Shown here piece by piece: positions 16,434 through 23,729 of a stretch of 54,824 bases of DNA. How positions within the stretch are numbered: position 1 is the first letter of the stretch; each line of letters starts with the position of its first letter. A model generated the notes under the pieces. The model was given only the letters and a program-made list of their open reading frames with translations, ran no database searches and was not told where the DNA came from. Source of the stretch: Pseudomonas sp. QTF5 (lineage in GTDB: Bacteria > Pseudomonadota > Gammaproteobacteria > Pseudomonadales > Pseudomonadaceae); contig NZ_AZRW02000028.1 in assembly GCF_000512695.2 (NCBI RefSeq), positions 21,568 to 76,391 of the forward strand. Direction: 5' to 3'. Both the position numbers and the translations under genes were made by a program.

Positions 16434-17056
16434 ACGGCCTAACTTCCCCTTCGCTTTGCCGCCTCACCCGTAAGGCCTGCCAGTTCCGGCGACTCTCAAA
16501 AAAGCTGTTTTCAGACCCTCCCTCAAATGGGCGAAAGCTGTGTTTTCGATTGCACCACCGCAGGCGCTCGCACGAAGAGACATGCAATCGACAAAACCCC
16601 GCAAACTGGGCTGAAAGCCTTGTTCCATATGGCCTGCACGCTTTCAATTCGCTCCCATCGCATCACGAATGCAACCAAAAAAAACAAGCCGTTCACTTTG
16701 AGAAAACTCCGCCGCACCCCTATTGCCATTGGGTTTGGTGACTTGAAACACCGTCAGGAATGGAGCATTGCCTGTGCAATGGTTTTGCATTTCTTTGCAA
16801 AACTTTGCACAAAATGAAAAGGGCGATTGCCTGGGAAGCCCCACGGCCCGCCTGGGCTGGAGGATGGTTTGCACTACATCTGTGTTTGCAAAAAAAACAC
16901 ACACGAAGCCCGTCGGCGGGAGGGGGATAAGTGCTTTTTCAGGAAGTTTTATTTTCGCTGCCGTTTTTTTCGCTATAGGCCTTATGTGACCAGATATACT
17001 CGCCTCACGCTGCCTGGCGTTGTTGAATTCTCTCGGGGCAACGTCAGCCAGCCTGC
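16434..17056. other. Non-coding stretch between late block and relaxase; holds a possible cos site
   Basis: No frame here has a ribosome binding site and family-like composition. The stretch has several TTGCA repeats (16786-16812), a G+C/A+T mosaic, and at 16915-16934 a sequence (GGCGGGAGGGGGATAAGTGC) resembling the P2/P4 cohesive end. In P4 the cos site also follows psu. Confidence 0.4.
16915..16934. other. Candidate cos-like site
   Basis: GGCGGGAGGGGGATAAGTGC is similar, by eye, to the 19-base P2/P4 cohesive end (GGCGAGGCGGGGAAAGCAC): same GGCG start, a G-run, then A-rich and GxxC. It lies just after the Psu-like and AlpA genes. Similarity is recalled, not computed. Confidence 0.3.
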
Positions 17057-17093
17057 AAACGACCGACCCCGCCCAGTGCGGGGTTTGTCGTTT
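17057..17093. terminator. Bidirectional hairpin terminator
   Basis: The inverted repeat AAACGAC...ACCCCGC / GCGGGGT...GTCGTTT is followed by T residues on + and A/T on -. It separates the satellite late block (+) from the convergent relaxase gene (-). Confidence 0.7.
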
Positions 17094-17119
17094 TCTGCGT
17101 TAGAGGTTAGGCAGTGCGC

Positions 17120-18133
17120 TCAGCCAAGCGTGAGTTCCTGATTGTGGCGAGCCTTTCGCGCCTGGGCTTTGTCATTGGCCTGACTCCCTTCAAGCATTTT
17201 TAGACGATGCTCCAGGGCGGACTTTTCAGCAGCGAGCACAACCGCTGCCAGCTCCGCCTCACTGACCTGGTTCACCAGGCCATCAATGGCCCTGGAGCGC
17301 CGATCCAGATCCACTTCTCTGTTGCGCAGCTGTTGCTCCCGCCGTTCTATTTCTTGCTGGCGATCTTCCACCTGGGCCGCTGCTTTTTTCACGGCCCTCG
17401 CACGCGACAGCACTGCCTGTTTTGAACGCGCGTGACGAGCTGCGCCCTGGGCATTGGCGCTGGCCACGGCTTCGGCTCGCTGCCAGGCTTCAGTCTTCAC
17501 CCCGATAGCCGCCGCCGCATAGTCGCGAGGCCTCAGCACCGGCGCTTCGCCTGCTGCTGCCATGGTCGAGTAGAACGCCGACACCGCCTCATGTTTCGCC
17601 TTGGAACCCTCCACGCCGCGCTCCAGGCGACGCAGCGCCCCAACCTCGGCATGGAAACTGGTTTGCATCGCTCTGAGTTTCTCAGGCCCGCCGAGGAAGT
17701 CACGGCACGACAGCCGCATGTCTGCCGTCATCGGCACAACGTAAACGACCATATGCGGCGTTGATTCATCCAGGTGAACGGTCGCGCTGAGGACATTCTC
17801 TGCACCGTGGCGCGTCTTCAGCCACTTCAACGCATCGGCAAAATAACCGTCCCCCATATCATCCAAACGCCCGCCGTGACGCTTGAAAGCTTCAGGGGAC
17901 GCGGTGACCAGGTACTCAATCACGAGCACCGCATCCTTGCGCCTTTTCGTCGGCAGAGTGCGCACCAGGGCAGCGAGTATCTGATCCGATCCTTTGGCCC
18001 CCACCGTTCGGTTTCGTCCGGTGAGTGCGGGATCTGCATTCGGGGTGGGCTGCATCCTGAACGTGTGCTGTGCCGACCTCGACACCGCCCCCATGCTCTT
18101 GAGTTTCTTCGCCCTGATAATTGCGTAAGCCAT
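17120..18133 (-). CDS. mob: MobV-family (Mob/Pre) relaxase
   Basis: Nicks oriT and pilots DNA during conjugative mobilisation. The 337 residues follow the pBBR1 Mob pattern: MAYAIIRAKKL, PTPNADPALTGRN, KRRKDAVLVIEYLVTASPE, then the metal-binding motif HLDESTPHMVVYVVP (H-x-D-E-x-x-P-H; in pBBR1 HRDETSPH) and RGVEGSKAKHEAVSAFY. Residues about 230-320 form a long coiled coil. GGAG lies 7 bases upstream of the ATG on the minus strand. The oriT candidate is 93-150 bases upstream. No coupling protein or type IV secretion genes are present, so mobilisation would depend on another conjugative element. A relaxase inside a capsid-bearing satellite is unusual. Confidence 0.9.
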   Translation of the reverse strand: MAYAIIRAKKLKSMGAVSRSAQHTFRMQPTPNADPALTGRNRTVGAKGSDQILAALVRTLPTKRRKDAVLVIEYLVTASPEAFKRHGGRLDDMGDGYFADALKWLKTRHGAENVLSATVHLDESTPHMVVYVVPMTADMRLSCRDFLGGPEKLRAMQTSFHAEVGALRRLERGVEGSKAKHEAVSAFYSTMAAAGEAPVLRPRDYAAAAIGVKTEAWQRAEAVASANAQGAARHARSKQAVLSRARAVKKAAAQVEDRQQEIERREQQLRNREVDLDRRSRAIDGLVNQVSEAELAAVVLAAEKSALEHRLKMLEGSQANDKAQARKARHNQELTLG

Positions 18134-18225
18134 AGCGCTTCTCCGTCGCCTTTAACTGCCTTATCAGTCAGTTAAGCGCTTGGAGCATCACCCATTGCAA
18201 CCCCCAGCTTGAACAAACTGAAGGC

Positions 18226-18285
18226 GGCAATGTGTAACCCACTACACATCGCTTCGCGATGGTGGGCCTGCTTCGCAGGGAGAAA
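18226..18285 (-). other. oriT: Putative oriT of the MobV relaxase
   Basis: Read on the minus strand, two small hairpins with GAA loops (CCTGCGAAGCAGG, then CATCGCGAAGCGATG) are followed by TGTAGTGGGTTACACA. This resembles pBBR1, where a hairpin with the same GCGAAGC core precedes TAGTGAGTATACTC just upstream of mob. The nick region also forms a 7-bp inverted repeat with a 6-base spacer (18230-18249). Confidence 0.6.
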
Positions 18286-18488
18286 AGCTACAACGGCGAA
18301 TACCGGAGTCGTTCCGGTTTGAATGTAGGGAGAGAGAGCGCGTCACTACGTGAAATCTGAGCAATAGCCTCTACTCAGCCCCTGCATTTTTCACGACCAG
18401 GCGCCTCAGCATTAAGCAAAGCGACCCCGTAATTAGGACAGTCTTGGCTTCAAACTGAGCGACCTGGTGAGCATCTAGCAATCGACAT

Positions 18489-18527
18489 AAAAAAAACCCC
18501 AACAGCTGATCCTGTGCGGGGCTTTTT
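18489..18527 (-). terminator. Hairpin terminator at the right end of the element
   Basis: CCCC/GGGG with an inner ACAG/CTGT stem, flanked by runs of A and T. It lies downstream of tRNA-Arg on the minus strand and likely replaces the original tRNA terminator (6308-6343) displaced by integration. Confidence 0.65.
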
Positions 18528-18546
18528 ACAACCTCGAATATTCCTT

Positions 18547-18588
18547 ATGCACCCGCTCTGCACCCATGAGGTTAAAGCGAAAAAGCAT
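18547..18588 (+). pseudogene. Remnant of a second integrase 5' end
   Basis: The stretch ATGCACCCG...TGCACCCATGAGGTT encodes HPLCTHEVKAKK and closely resembles 6492-6533 at the start of the intact integrase (HPYCTHEVQVKEK), including 15 identical bases over the ribosome binding site. It then loses similarity. It lies 23 bases inside attR and suggests a degraded earlier or tandem element at the same tRNA. Confidence 0.55.
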
Positions 18589-18610
18589 GGAGTCGCTGGA
18601 GGCCTTGAAT

Positions 18611-18661
18611 TATATGGTGTCCCAGGGCAGGTTCGAACTGCCAACCTTCCCCTTAGGAGGG
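18611..18661. repeat. attR (51-bp direct repeat inside tRNA-Arg)
   Basis: Identical to 6348-6398. It includes the 3' half of the functional tRNA-Arg(CCT), so the tRNA is rebuilt after integration. Confidence 0.93.
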
Positions 18662-18691
18662 GGATGCTCTATCCAATTGAGCTACTGAGAC
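18615..18691 (-). tRNA. tRNA-Arg (anticodon CCT), integration target
   Basis: A 77-base cloverleaf with encoded CCA. The acceptor stem is GTCTCAG/CTGGGAC (one T-G pair), the anticodon loop is CTCCTAA with anticodon CCT, and the T-arm is GGCAGTTCGAACCTGCC. The 3' half is duplicated at 6348-6398. Confidence 0.96.
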
Positions 18692-18851
18692 ACAAGTCGC
18701 TGCGCAAGGATGCGCAGCGATGGACGGCGTGCATGTTAACGGGCAGGCCCGTTTTTGTCATGTCGTCCGTAGGGCTTTTTAAGTGTAGGCAGACGCCTCA
18801 CGGTAGCGTCGCTTTGTTTACCGTGCAAATTGCATCACCGCAAAATGCCAT

Positions 18852-18868
18852 CATTGCAAAATGCAATG
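18852..18868. promoter_or_regulatory. Small inverted repeat in A+T-rich leader
   Basis: CATTGC/GCAATG with a 5-base spacer lies in an A+T-rich stretch about 120 bases upstream of the small gene at 18985. It could be an operator. Nothing else is seen in 18692-18984. Confidence 0.25.
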
Positions 18869-18984
18869 CGCATATTTTTAAAATATATCTTAATTCGTTG
18901 TTTTTAAAGGATTTAATAGCCGTTAAACTTTTGGCATGCGGGCTGCTTCGACTGTTCTCCCAGAACACACAGGAGATCAGCTCC

Positions 18985-19218
18985 ATGAACAGCGCGCTTT
19001 TAATCGCGAATGCGGTCGCTTTGGCGGTTCTCTTGGGTTTTCATTTCTTCCCCGAAAACGACGCTGCAACGATTGCTCAACGCATCCCTCATTACCTGCA
19101 GCTGCAAAAAACGCCTCAATTGGCAGTCGCGAACGATCAACGCAGTGTTGTCGGCCAAGAGGTGAGCCAAGAGACGATTCAGCAGCGCGCACAGTCTTTC
19201 GAACGCTTGGTATTTTGA
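18985..19218 (+). CDS. Small single-pass membrane or exported protein
   Basis: A 77-residue protein starting MNSALLIANAVALAVLLGFHFF, one N-terminal hydrophobic helix followed by a polar tail rich in Gln. AGGAG lies 9 bases before the ATG. The frame remains open upstream through the tRNA region but has no plausible start there. It is followed after 22 bases by another small membrane protein gene, so they may be one transcript. No family recognised. Confidence 0.6.
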   Translation: MNSALLIANAVALAVLLGFHFFPENDAATIAQRIPHYLQLQKTPQLAVANDQRSVVGQEVSQETIQQRAQSFERLVF

Positions 19219-19240
19219 ATCCCCCCATCAGGAGCACAGC

Positions 19241-19420
19241 ATGTCCAAATCAGCCGCAGGATGTTTCATCCTCGCCTTACTGAGTGGCATCTTTCATCTG
19301 TCATTGGTCCAGGACACGATCGTCACCCTCCCCCTGATTGCCTGCGGCGTGTTCGGTGCATTGTTCGTGCTTGCACTGATCGCCGGGCGCAAAATCAAGT
19401 TCGATCCGGTTTTGCGCTGA
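19241..19420 (+). CDS. Small two-helix membrane protein
   Basis: A 59-residue protein: MSKSAAGCFILALLSGIF forms one hydrophobic helix and LIACGVFGALFVLALIAG a second, ending in basic residues (GRKIKF). AGGAG lies 6 bases upstream. Its 3' end overlaps the convergent phnN gene by 26 bases. Function unknown. Confidence 0.65.
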   Translation: MSKSAAGCFILALLSGIFHLSLVQDTIVTLPLIACGVFGALFVLALIAGRKIKFDPVLR

Positions 19421-19988
19421 GACTCAGTAGCTTCAGAAGATTGGCGACGGTGCCAGCAAGGTCGCCGGAGTTATCGAGTCGGCGGATCTGCGTATCACCG
19501 ATTGAATCGTCAGCCGTGAATAGCCCGTTACGGCGCAGTCTTACTTCAATTTCTGCCGGGCTCTCACGCCCCCGCCGTAGCAGACGCTCACGCAGGGCTT
19601 CATCCTTGACCGTCAACAACACCGGTAATAGCGCGGGATAGCGCTGTTGTGCTTCTGCCAGGTGTCCGCGCGAGCCGTTGATCAACACATCGCGACCGTC
19701 CGCGAGCCATTGGTCTATGCACACAGGAATACCGTAATCCAGCCCATTGGCTTGCCACGACAGCGCAAAATCCCCTTTGGCTCTGCGTCGCTCGAACTCC
19801 TCGCGGGACACCTCGATGGCGTCTTCACCCACGGACTCCGCTGAACGCGTGATAACGCGGCGCACAACTTCACAGTTGCCTGCGCGCAACGGCTCACGAG
19901 CGGCTTCGATGAGGCTGTCCTTGCCGGATCCCGAAGGCCCCATTAAATAAATCAGCCTGCCACCCATCCTGAAATCATCCCGCGCCAC
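19395..19988 (-). CDS. phnN: Ribose 1,5-bisphosphate phosphokinase PhnN
   Basis: Phosphorylates ribose 1,5-bisphosphate to PRPP, the last step linking C-P lyase phosphonate breakdown to nucleotide synthesis. The protein has the guanylate-kinase-like P-loop LMGPSGSGKDSL, then RVITRSAES, SWQANGLDYGIP and LTVKDEALRERLLRRGRE, all typical of PhnN. The GTG start at 19988 gives 197 residues; an ATG at 19967 would give 190, nearer the family's usual length, but neither has a strong ribosome binding site. In P. aeruginosa phnN ends the phn cluster next to amrZ. Here no other phn gene is present between them. Confidence 0.9.
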   Translation of the reverse strand: MARDDFRMGGRLIYLMGPSGSGKDSLIEAAREPLRAGNCEVVRRVITRSAESVGEDAIEVSREEFERRRAKGDFALSWQANGLDYGIPVCIDQWLADGRDVLINGSRGHLAEAQQRYPALLPVLLTVKDEALRERLLRRGRESPAEIEVRLRRNGLFTADDSIGDTQIRRLDNSGDLAGTVANLLKLLSLSAKPDRT

Positions 19989-20355
19989 GCGTCCGCACTA
20001 GTAAATCGGCCATTTGCCACTATCCTGTATAAAGGTAAGGAACAAGGATCGAATCCGCATAGCATGCACCTTCAGGCGTCTTCGGGCATCACCTGTCGGG
20101 CAAGAGGACGCGGTTCAGCGATAGGGACTCATGGATTATTTTCAAACCAGTCCGCATTTCTGATAATAGGTGCTGGCATTAAGCCTTTACCCAGATCAAT
20201 ATTTGTCACAGAATTGACGCCAATGATCTGGCTAATTTGAGGCATGATGCGCGCCTCTCTCAATTCAGGTTGAACATTTGGCTGGAGTGCTTGTCCTATC
20301 TGACATCCTGCGGCCTATCCCGAGAACCGCTCCCCTGAACTAACCGGTTAAATAT
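19989..20355. other. Intergenic region between phnN and amrZ
   Basis: No gene is seen. It should contain the phnN promoter (minus) and the amrZ promoter (plus). A very short frame, MDYFQTSPHF, starts at about 20131 without support as a gene. Confidence 0.4.
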
Positions 20356-20682
20356 ATGCGCCCATTGAAACAGGCAATTTATTCCAGCCGTACGGCTGAC
20401 AAGTTCGTCGTACGTCTGCCAGACGGAATGCGTGAACGCATTGCCGAAGTGGCTCGCAATCATCATCGCAGCATGAACTCCGAAATCATCGCGCGCCTTG
20501 AGCAGAGCCTTATTCAGGAAGGCGCGCTGGGTGAAGAGTTGAGCATGCGCCTGGACAGCCCCGAGTTGTCTTTGCACGAACGCGAACTGCTGCAACGCTT
20601 CCGCCAACTCTCCCACCGTCAGCAAAACGCTCTGGTTTCGCTGATCGCCCATGATGCCGAAATGGCCGCAGACGCTTCCTGA
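20356..20682 (+). CDS. amrZ: AmrZ, Arc-type ribbon-helix-helix regulator
   Basis: A global regulator of alginate/exopolysaccharide, motility and c-di-GMP genes in Pseudomonas. The 108 residues begin MRPLKQAIYSSRTADKFVVRLPDGMRE, the AmrZ N-terminus, with the DNA-contacting strand KFVVRL and helices RERIAEVARNHHRSMNSEII. The C-terminal half (SPELSLHERELLQRFRQLS) is the tetramerisation domain. It is close in sequence and length to the P. aeruginosa protein. A rho-independent terminator follows. Confidence 0.95.
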   Translation: MRPLKQAIYSSRTADKFVVRLPDGMRERIAEVARNHHRSMNSEIIARLEQSLIQEGALGEELSMRLDSPELSLHERELLQRFRQLSHRQQNALVSLIAHDAEMAADAS

Positions 20683-20700
20683 TTCATCCCGAAAGTTCAA

Positions 20701-20728
20701 GCCAGCAAAATTGCTGGCTTTTTTTTGC
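20701..20728 (+). terminator. amrZ terminator
   Basis: GCCAGCAA/TTGCTGGC stem followed by eight T, 18 bases after the amrZ stop. Confidence 0.88.
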
Positions 20729-20770
20729 CTGAAATTTGGCTAAAAAAAAACCCGCCGATTGGGCTTCAAT

Positions 20771-20907
20771 GCCAGTCAGTTAAGGTGTGAAACCTGTGGG
20801 AGCGGGCTTGCTCGCGAAGGCGATGTATCAGGCAACATCAATGTTGACTGTGCCGCCGTCTTCGCGAGCAAGCCCGCTCCCACATGGATTGCGCTTAACT
20901 GACTGGC
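20771..20907. repeat. Composite REP pair with outer 14-bp inverted repeats
   Basis: Two REP units face each other (20796-20883), with core GTGGGAGCGGGCTTGCTCGCG. They are enclosed by GCCAGTCAGTTAAG (20771-20784) and its exact reverse complement (20894-20907). It lies between the convergent amrZ and mgtE genes. Confidence 0.85.
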
Positions 20908-20943
20908 GTTGGCCGATCAGGCGGGTTGTTTTGAAGCAGGATG

Positions 20944-22386
20944 TTAAAGCAGGAAAATCGTCGCCAGCCCGAGGAAGATGAAAAAGCCACCACTGTCGGT
21001 CATGGCAGTGATCATCACACTGGCACCCATCGCCGGGTCGCGCCCAAGCCGCGCCAGGGTCATTGGAATCAAAACCCCCATCAATGCCGCAAGCAACAGG
21101 TTAAGCGTCATGGCGGCGGTCATCACCACGCCCAGGGACCAACTGCCATAAAGCAGATAGGCCACCACACCAATCACGCCGCCCCAGACCAAACCATTGA
21201 TCAAACCGACCGCCAACTCCTTGCGCATCAGTCGCGACGTATTGCCGGTACTGACCTGGTCCAGCGCCATGGCCCGAACGATCATGGTGATCGTCTGGTT
21301 ACCCGAGTTGCCACCGATACCGGCGACGATCGGCATCAATGCCGCGAGCGCTACCAGTTTCTCGATGGAGCCTTCGAACAAACCGATCACCCGGGATGCA
21401 ATGAACGCGGTGATCAGGTTCACCGCCAGCCAGGCCCAACGGTTGCGCAGGGATTTCCAGACTGACGCGAAAATATCTTCTTCTTCACGCAGACCCGCCA
21501 TGTTGAGAACTTCGTTTTCGCTCTCTTCACGAATCAGGTCGACCATTTCATCGATGGTCAGGCGGCCGATCAGCTTGTCGTTCTTGTCGACTACCGGCGC
21601 CGAGATCAAGTCGTACCGTTCGAATGCTTGAGCAGCCTCGTAAGCATCTTCGTCCGGATGAAAACTCACCGGGTCGCTGGCCATGACTTCCGAGACTTGC
21701 TTTTCCGGGTCGTTGACCAGCAGACGCTTGATCGGCAACACGCCCTTGAGCACGCCGTCGTAATCGACCACGAACAGTTTGTCGGTGTGGCCCGGCAGCT
21801 CCTTGAGACGGCGCAGGTAACGCAAAACCACTTCGAGACTGACATCCTCACGGATGGTCACCATCTCGAAGTCCATCAGCGCACCGACCTGCTCCTCGTC
21901 ATAGGACAACGCGGAGCGGACGCGCTCACGCTGTTGACCATCGAGGGTTTCCATCAGCTCGTGGACGACGTCTCGCGGCAGCTCGGAGGCCAGGTCAGCG
22001 AGTTCGTCGGCATCCATGTCCTTGGCCGCCGCCAGGAGCTCGTGATCGTCCATGTCGGCGATCAGGGTTTCACGAACCGAATCGGATACTTCGAGCAGAA
22101 TGTCGCCGTCGCGATCGGCCTTGACCAATTGCCAGACCGTCAGACGCTCGTCCAGCGGCAAGGCTTCAAGGATGTAGGCAACGTCGGCGGAGTGCAGATC
22201 ATCGAGCTTGCGCTGCAACTCGACGAGGTTTTGCCGGTGAACCAGGTTCTCGACCCGGTCGTGATGTGGACCTTCCTGGCGATGAGTCAGGTCTTCGACC
22301 ACCCGCTGGCGCTGCAGCAGCTCAATGACTTGAGCGAGGCGGTCCTGCAGGCTTTCCTGCGTTTTTTTTACTTCAACTTCGGACAT
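20944..22386 (-). CDS. mgtE: MgtE magnesium transporter
   Basis: A Mg2+-gated Mg2+ channel of the inner membrane. The 480-residue protein has the cytosolic superhelical N domain (about residues 30-130), two CBS domains (about 130-260, VMASDPVSFHPDED and APVVDKNDKLIGRLT) and five membrane helices (about 285-480). The pore motifs MPIVAGIGGNSGNQT and MITAMTDSGGFFIFLGLA are visible. I chose ATG 22386 because GGAGTGGAG lies 7 bases upstream; the longer frame adds an unrelated N-terminus. Confidence 0.95.
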   Translation of the reverse strand: MSEVEVKKTQESLQDRLAQVIELLQRQRVVEDLTHRQEGPHHDRVENLVHRQNLVELQRKLDDLHSADVAYILEALPLDERLTVWQLVKADRDGDILLEVSDSVRETLIADMDDHELLAAAKDMDADELADLASELPRDVVHELMETLDGQQRERVRSALSYDEEQVGALMDFEMVTIREDVSLEVVLRYLRRLKELPGHTDKLFVVDYDGVLKGVLPIKRLLVNDPEKQVSEVMASDPVSFHPDEDAYEAAQAFERYDLISAPVVDKNDKLIGRLTIDEMVDLIREESENEVLNMAGLREEEDIFASVWKSLRNRWAWLAVNLITAFIASRVIGLFEGSIEKLVALAALMPIVAGIGGNSGNQTITMIVRAMALDQVSTGNTSRLMRKELAVGLINGLVWGGVIGVVAYLLYGSWSLGVVMTAAMTLNLLLAALMGVLIPMTLARLGRDPAMGASVMITAMTDSGGFFIFLGLATIFLL

Positions 22387-22706
22387 AGGCGAACTCCACT
22401 CCCAGCAGCGGGGCACGCCGGAAGGATCAATCAGTCAATTCATGATTGTAAAAACGGGATACTGAGTAACTACTGGGTAAGTCCATGGAGGTATTCCACA
22501 AGCCCCGGCGGGGCTGACGGGCGCAATGATAACACCGCCTGAGAGTTTTAAACGTTAAAAATCGCGGCTGAAACAAGCGCTTGCAAGACAAACTTGAGCA
22601 CCATCCTGATCCATGAAACTGCGACGACTTATCCTGAAAAGAAAACACACTGCCGCCTGAAAATGTAATGACTACCCTTGATGGAGACCGTCATGGAGGA
22701 CGTCGA
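22387..22706. other. Intergenic region between mgtE and a secreted protein gene
   Basis: The region between divergent genes holds presumed promoters. A short hairpin AGCCCCGGCGGGGCT is seen near 22500. No riboswitch of the mgtA type was recognised. Confidence 0.35.
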
Positions 22707-23225
22707 ATGCCATCGAATGCTCATTACTATTTGCTTGCCGCCCTGCTCTGCCTGCCATCCCAGGTTCTCGCCACGACCGTTCACCGGTGCGAAGCCGCCA
22801 ATGGGCACATCACCTTCACAACCTTGAGCTGTACGGCAGGAGAAGGCCTCTCGGCACACGACGTACGCACGTTCCTGCCAGGCAGCGTGACGCCCCTGAT
22901 GCCTGAAGCCGAGTTTCGCGAAACATCAGGTACGAAAATTCAAAGGAGAGAACCGACAATCGTTGGTCAGTCCGAGGACAAATGTGGAAATCTGCTCAGC
23001 GCAAAAGAACGCCGCATAGCGATCATCAATCAGCGGGTCGTTGCCGGCATGAGTCAGCAGGACGTCGAGAGCGCTCTCGGCAAACCCGACAAGATCAGCA
23101 CCCGCAATTCAGCCACAAGCTACCGCTATGACAACAAGCGAGGGCGCAGTGCTCATATCGAATTCGACGAGAAAGGTTGTACCAAAGGAAAAGCCAAATC
23201 GCAGACGGCAAAAAGCCCGCGTTAA
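22707..23225 (+). CDS. Secreted protein with DUF4124-like and SmpA-like features
   Basis: The 172-residue protein has a signal peptide (MPSNAHYYLLAALLCLPSQVLA, cleavage before TT). An N-terminal VHRCEAANGHITFT segment resembles DUF4124 domains, and a C-terminal region (IINQRVVAGMSQQDVESALGKPD) matches the SmpA/OmlA fold pattern of envelope proteins. GGAGG lies 7 bases before the chosen ATG. It probably acts in the periplasm; its role is unknown. It is followed by a terminator and a tRNA cluster on the other strand. Confidence 0.8.
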   Translation: MPSNAHYYLLAALLCLPSQVLATTVHRCEAANGHITFTTLSCTAGEGLSAHDVRTFLPGSVTPLMPEAEFRETSGTKIQRREPTIVGQSEDKCGNLLSAKERRIAIINQRVVAGMSQQDVESALGKPDKISTRNSATSYRYDNKRGRSAHIEFDEKGCTKGKAKSQTAKSPR

Positions 23226-23237
23226 ACGCGGGCTTTT
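23211..23237. terminator. Terminator after the secreted protein gene
   Basis: A perfect stem of about 12 pairs, AAAAGCCCGCGT/ACGCGGGCTTTT, ends in a T run. It overlaps the last codons of the gene and can also act for the minus-strand tRNAs. Confidence 0.85.
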
Positions 23238-23244
23238 TGTTGTT

Positions 23245-23321
23245 TGGTGCACTCGACAGGATTCGAACCTGTGACCGCTCGGTTCGTAGCCGAGTACTCT
23301 ATCCAGCTGAGCTACGAGTGC
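23245..23321 (-). tRNA. tRNA-Arg (anticodon ACG)
   Basis: A 77-base cloverleaf with CCA. Acceptor stem GCACTCG/CGAGTGC, anticodon loop CTACGAA (ACG), T-loop GGTTCGAATCC. Identical in sequence to the copy at 23393. Confidence 0.96.
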
Positions 23322-23392
23322 ATTTGTGTTTTTATACCAGATCACAACTGGTTGAAGCCAAGTTATTCACATTACTGCAAACAACTCTTAAA

Positions 23393-23469
23393 TGGTGCAC
23401 TCGACAGGATTCGAACCTGTGACCGCTCGGTTCGTAGCCGAGTACTCTATCCAGCTGAGCTACGAGTGC
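23393..23469 (-). tRNA. tRNA-Arg (anticodon ACG), second copy
   Basis: The same 77-base sequence as 23245-23321. The two copies are 71 bases apart and likely processed from one transcript with tRNA-Ser. Confidence 0.96.
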
Positions 23470-23576
23470 ATTTGTTGCCGCGCATTATAGGCCGTTAAAT
23501 CTTTTTGTAAAGCACTTTTTCTAGTAATTTCAACAACTTACCGAAGAAGCCAGATTACAACGTACTACGCAAATAA

Positions 23577-23667
23577 TGGCGGAGAACGGGGGATTCGAAC
23601 CCCCGACACCCTTTTGAGGTGTACTCCCTTAGCAGGGGAGCGCCTTCGGCCACTCGGCCAGCTCTCC
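23577..23667 (-). tRNA. tRNA-Ser (anticodon GCT)
   Basis: A 91-base class II tRNA with a long variable arm (TACACCTCAAAAGGGTGT). Anticodon stem-loop CTCCC-CTGCTAA-GGGAG gives GCT, and the 3' CCA is encoded. Confidence 0.95.
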
Positions 23668-23729
23668 GCAACACGGGGCGTATCTTAACCAACCTTTTCC
23701 CCGTTTGCAAACATAAAAAACGATAAAAA

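Larger units (their letters stand above)
6348..18661. mobile_element. 12.3-kb tRNA-Arg-integrated phage-satellite-like element with MobV relaxase
   Basis: The element is bounded by a 51-bp perfect direct repeat (6348-6398 and 18611-18661) made from the 3' half of tRNA-Arg(CCT). It contains an integrase next to the left end, two AlpA-type regulators, a translationally coupled replication operon ending in TOPRIM primase and DUF927 helicase, an iteron-like region, an Ogr/Delta zinc-finger gene, a P2 gpN-type capsid gene, a possible Psu-like gene, and a MobV relaxase with oriT. The size and gene plan match P4-type satellites. The capsid gene and relaxase are additions that standard P4 lacks. No portal, terminase, tail or lysis genes are present, so packaging would need a P2-like helper. 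Confidence 0.9.

Noticed and set aside
16527..17141. Overlapping small frames between the AlpA gene and the relaxase
   Set aside because: None has a ribosome binding site or plausible protein composition. The stretch looks like functional non-coding DNA (possible cos).
18514..18984. Upstream part of a 234-codon frame reading through tRNA-Arg
   Set aside because: It passes through the tRNA on the opposite strand. Only the part from ATG 18985, which has its own AGGAG, is likely a gene.
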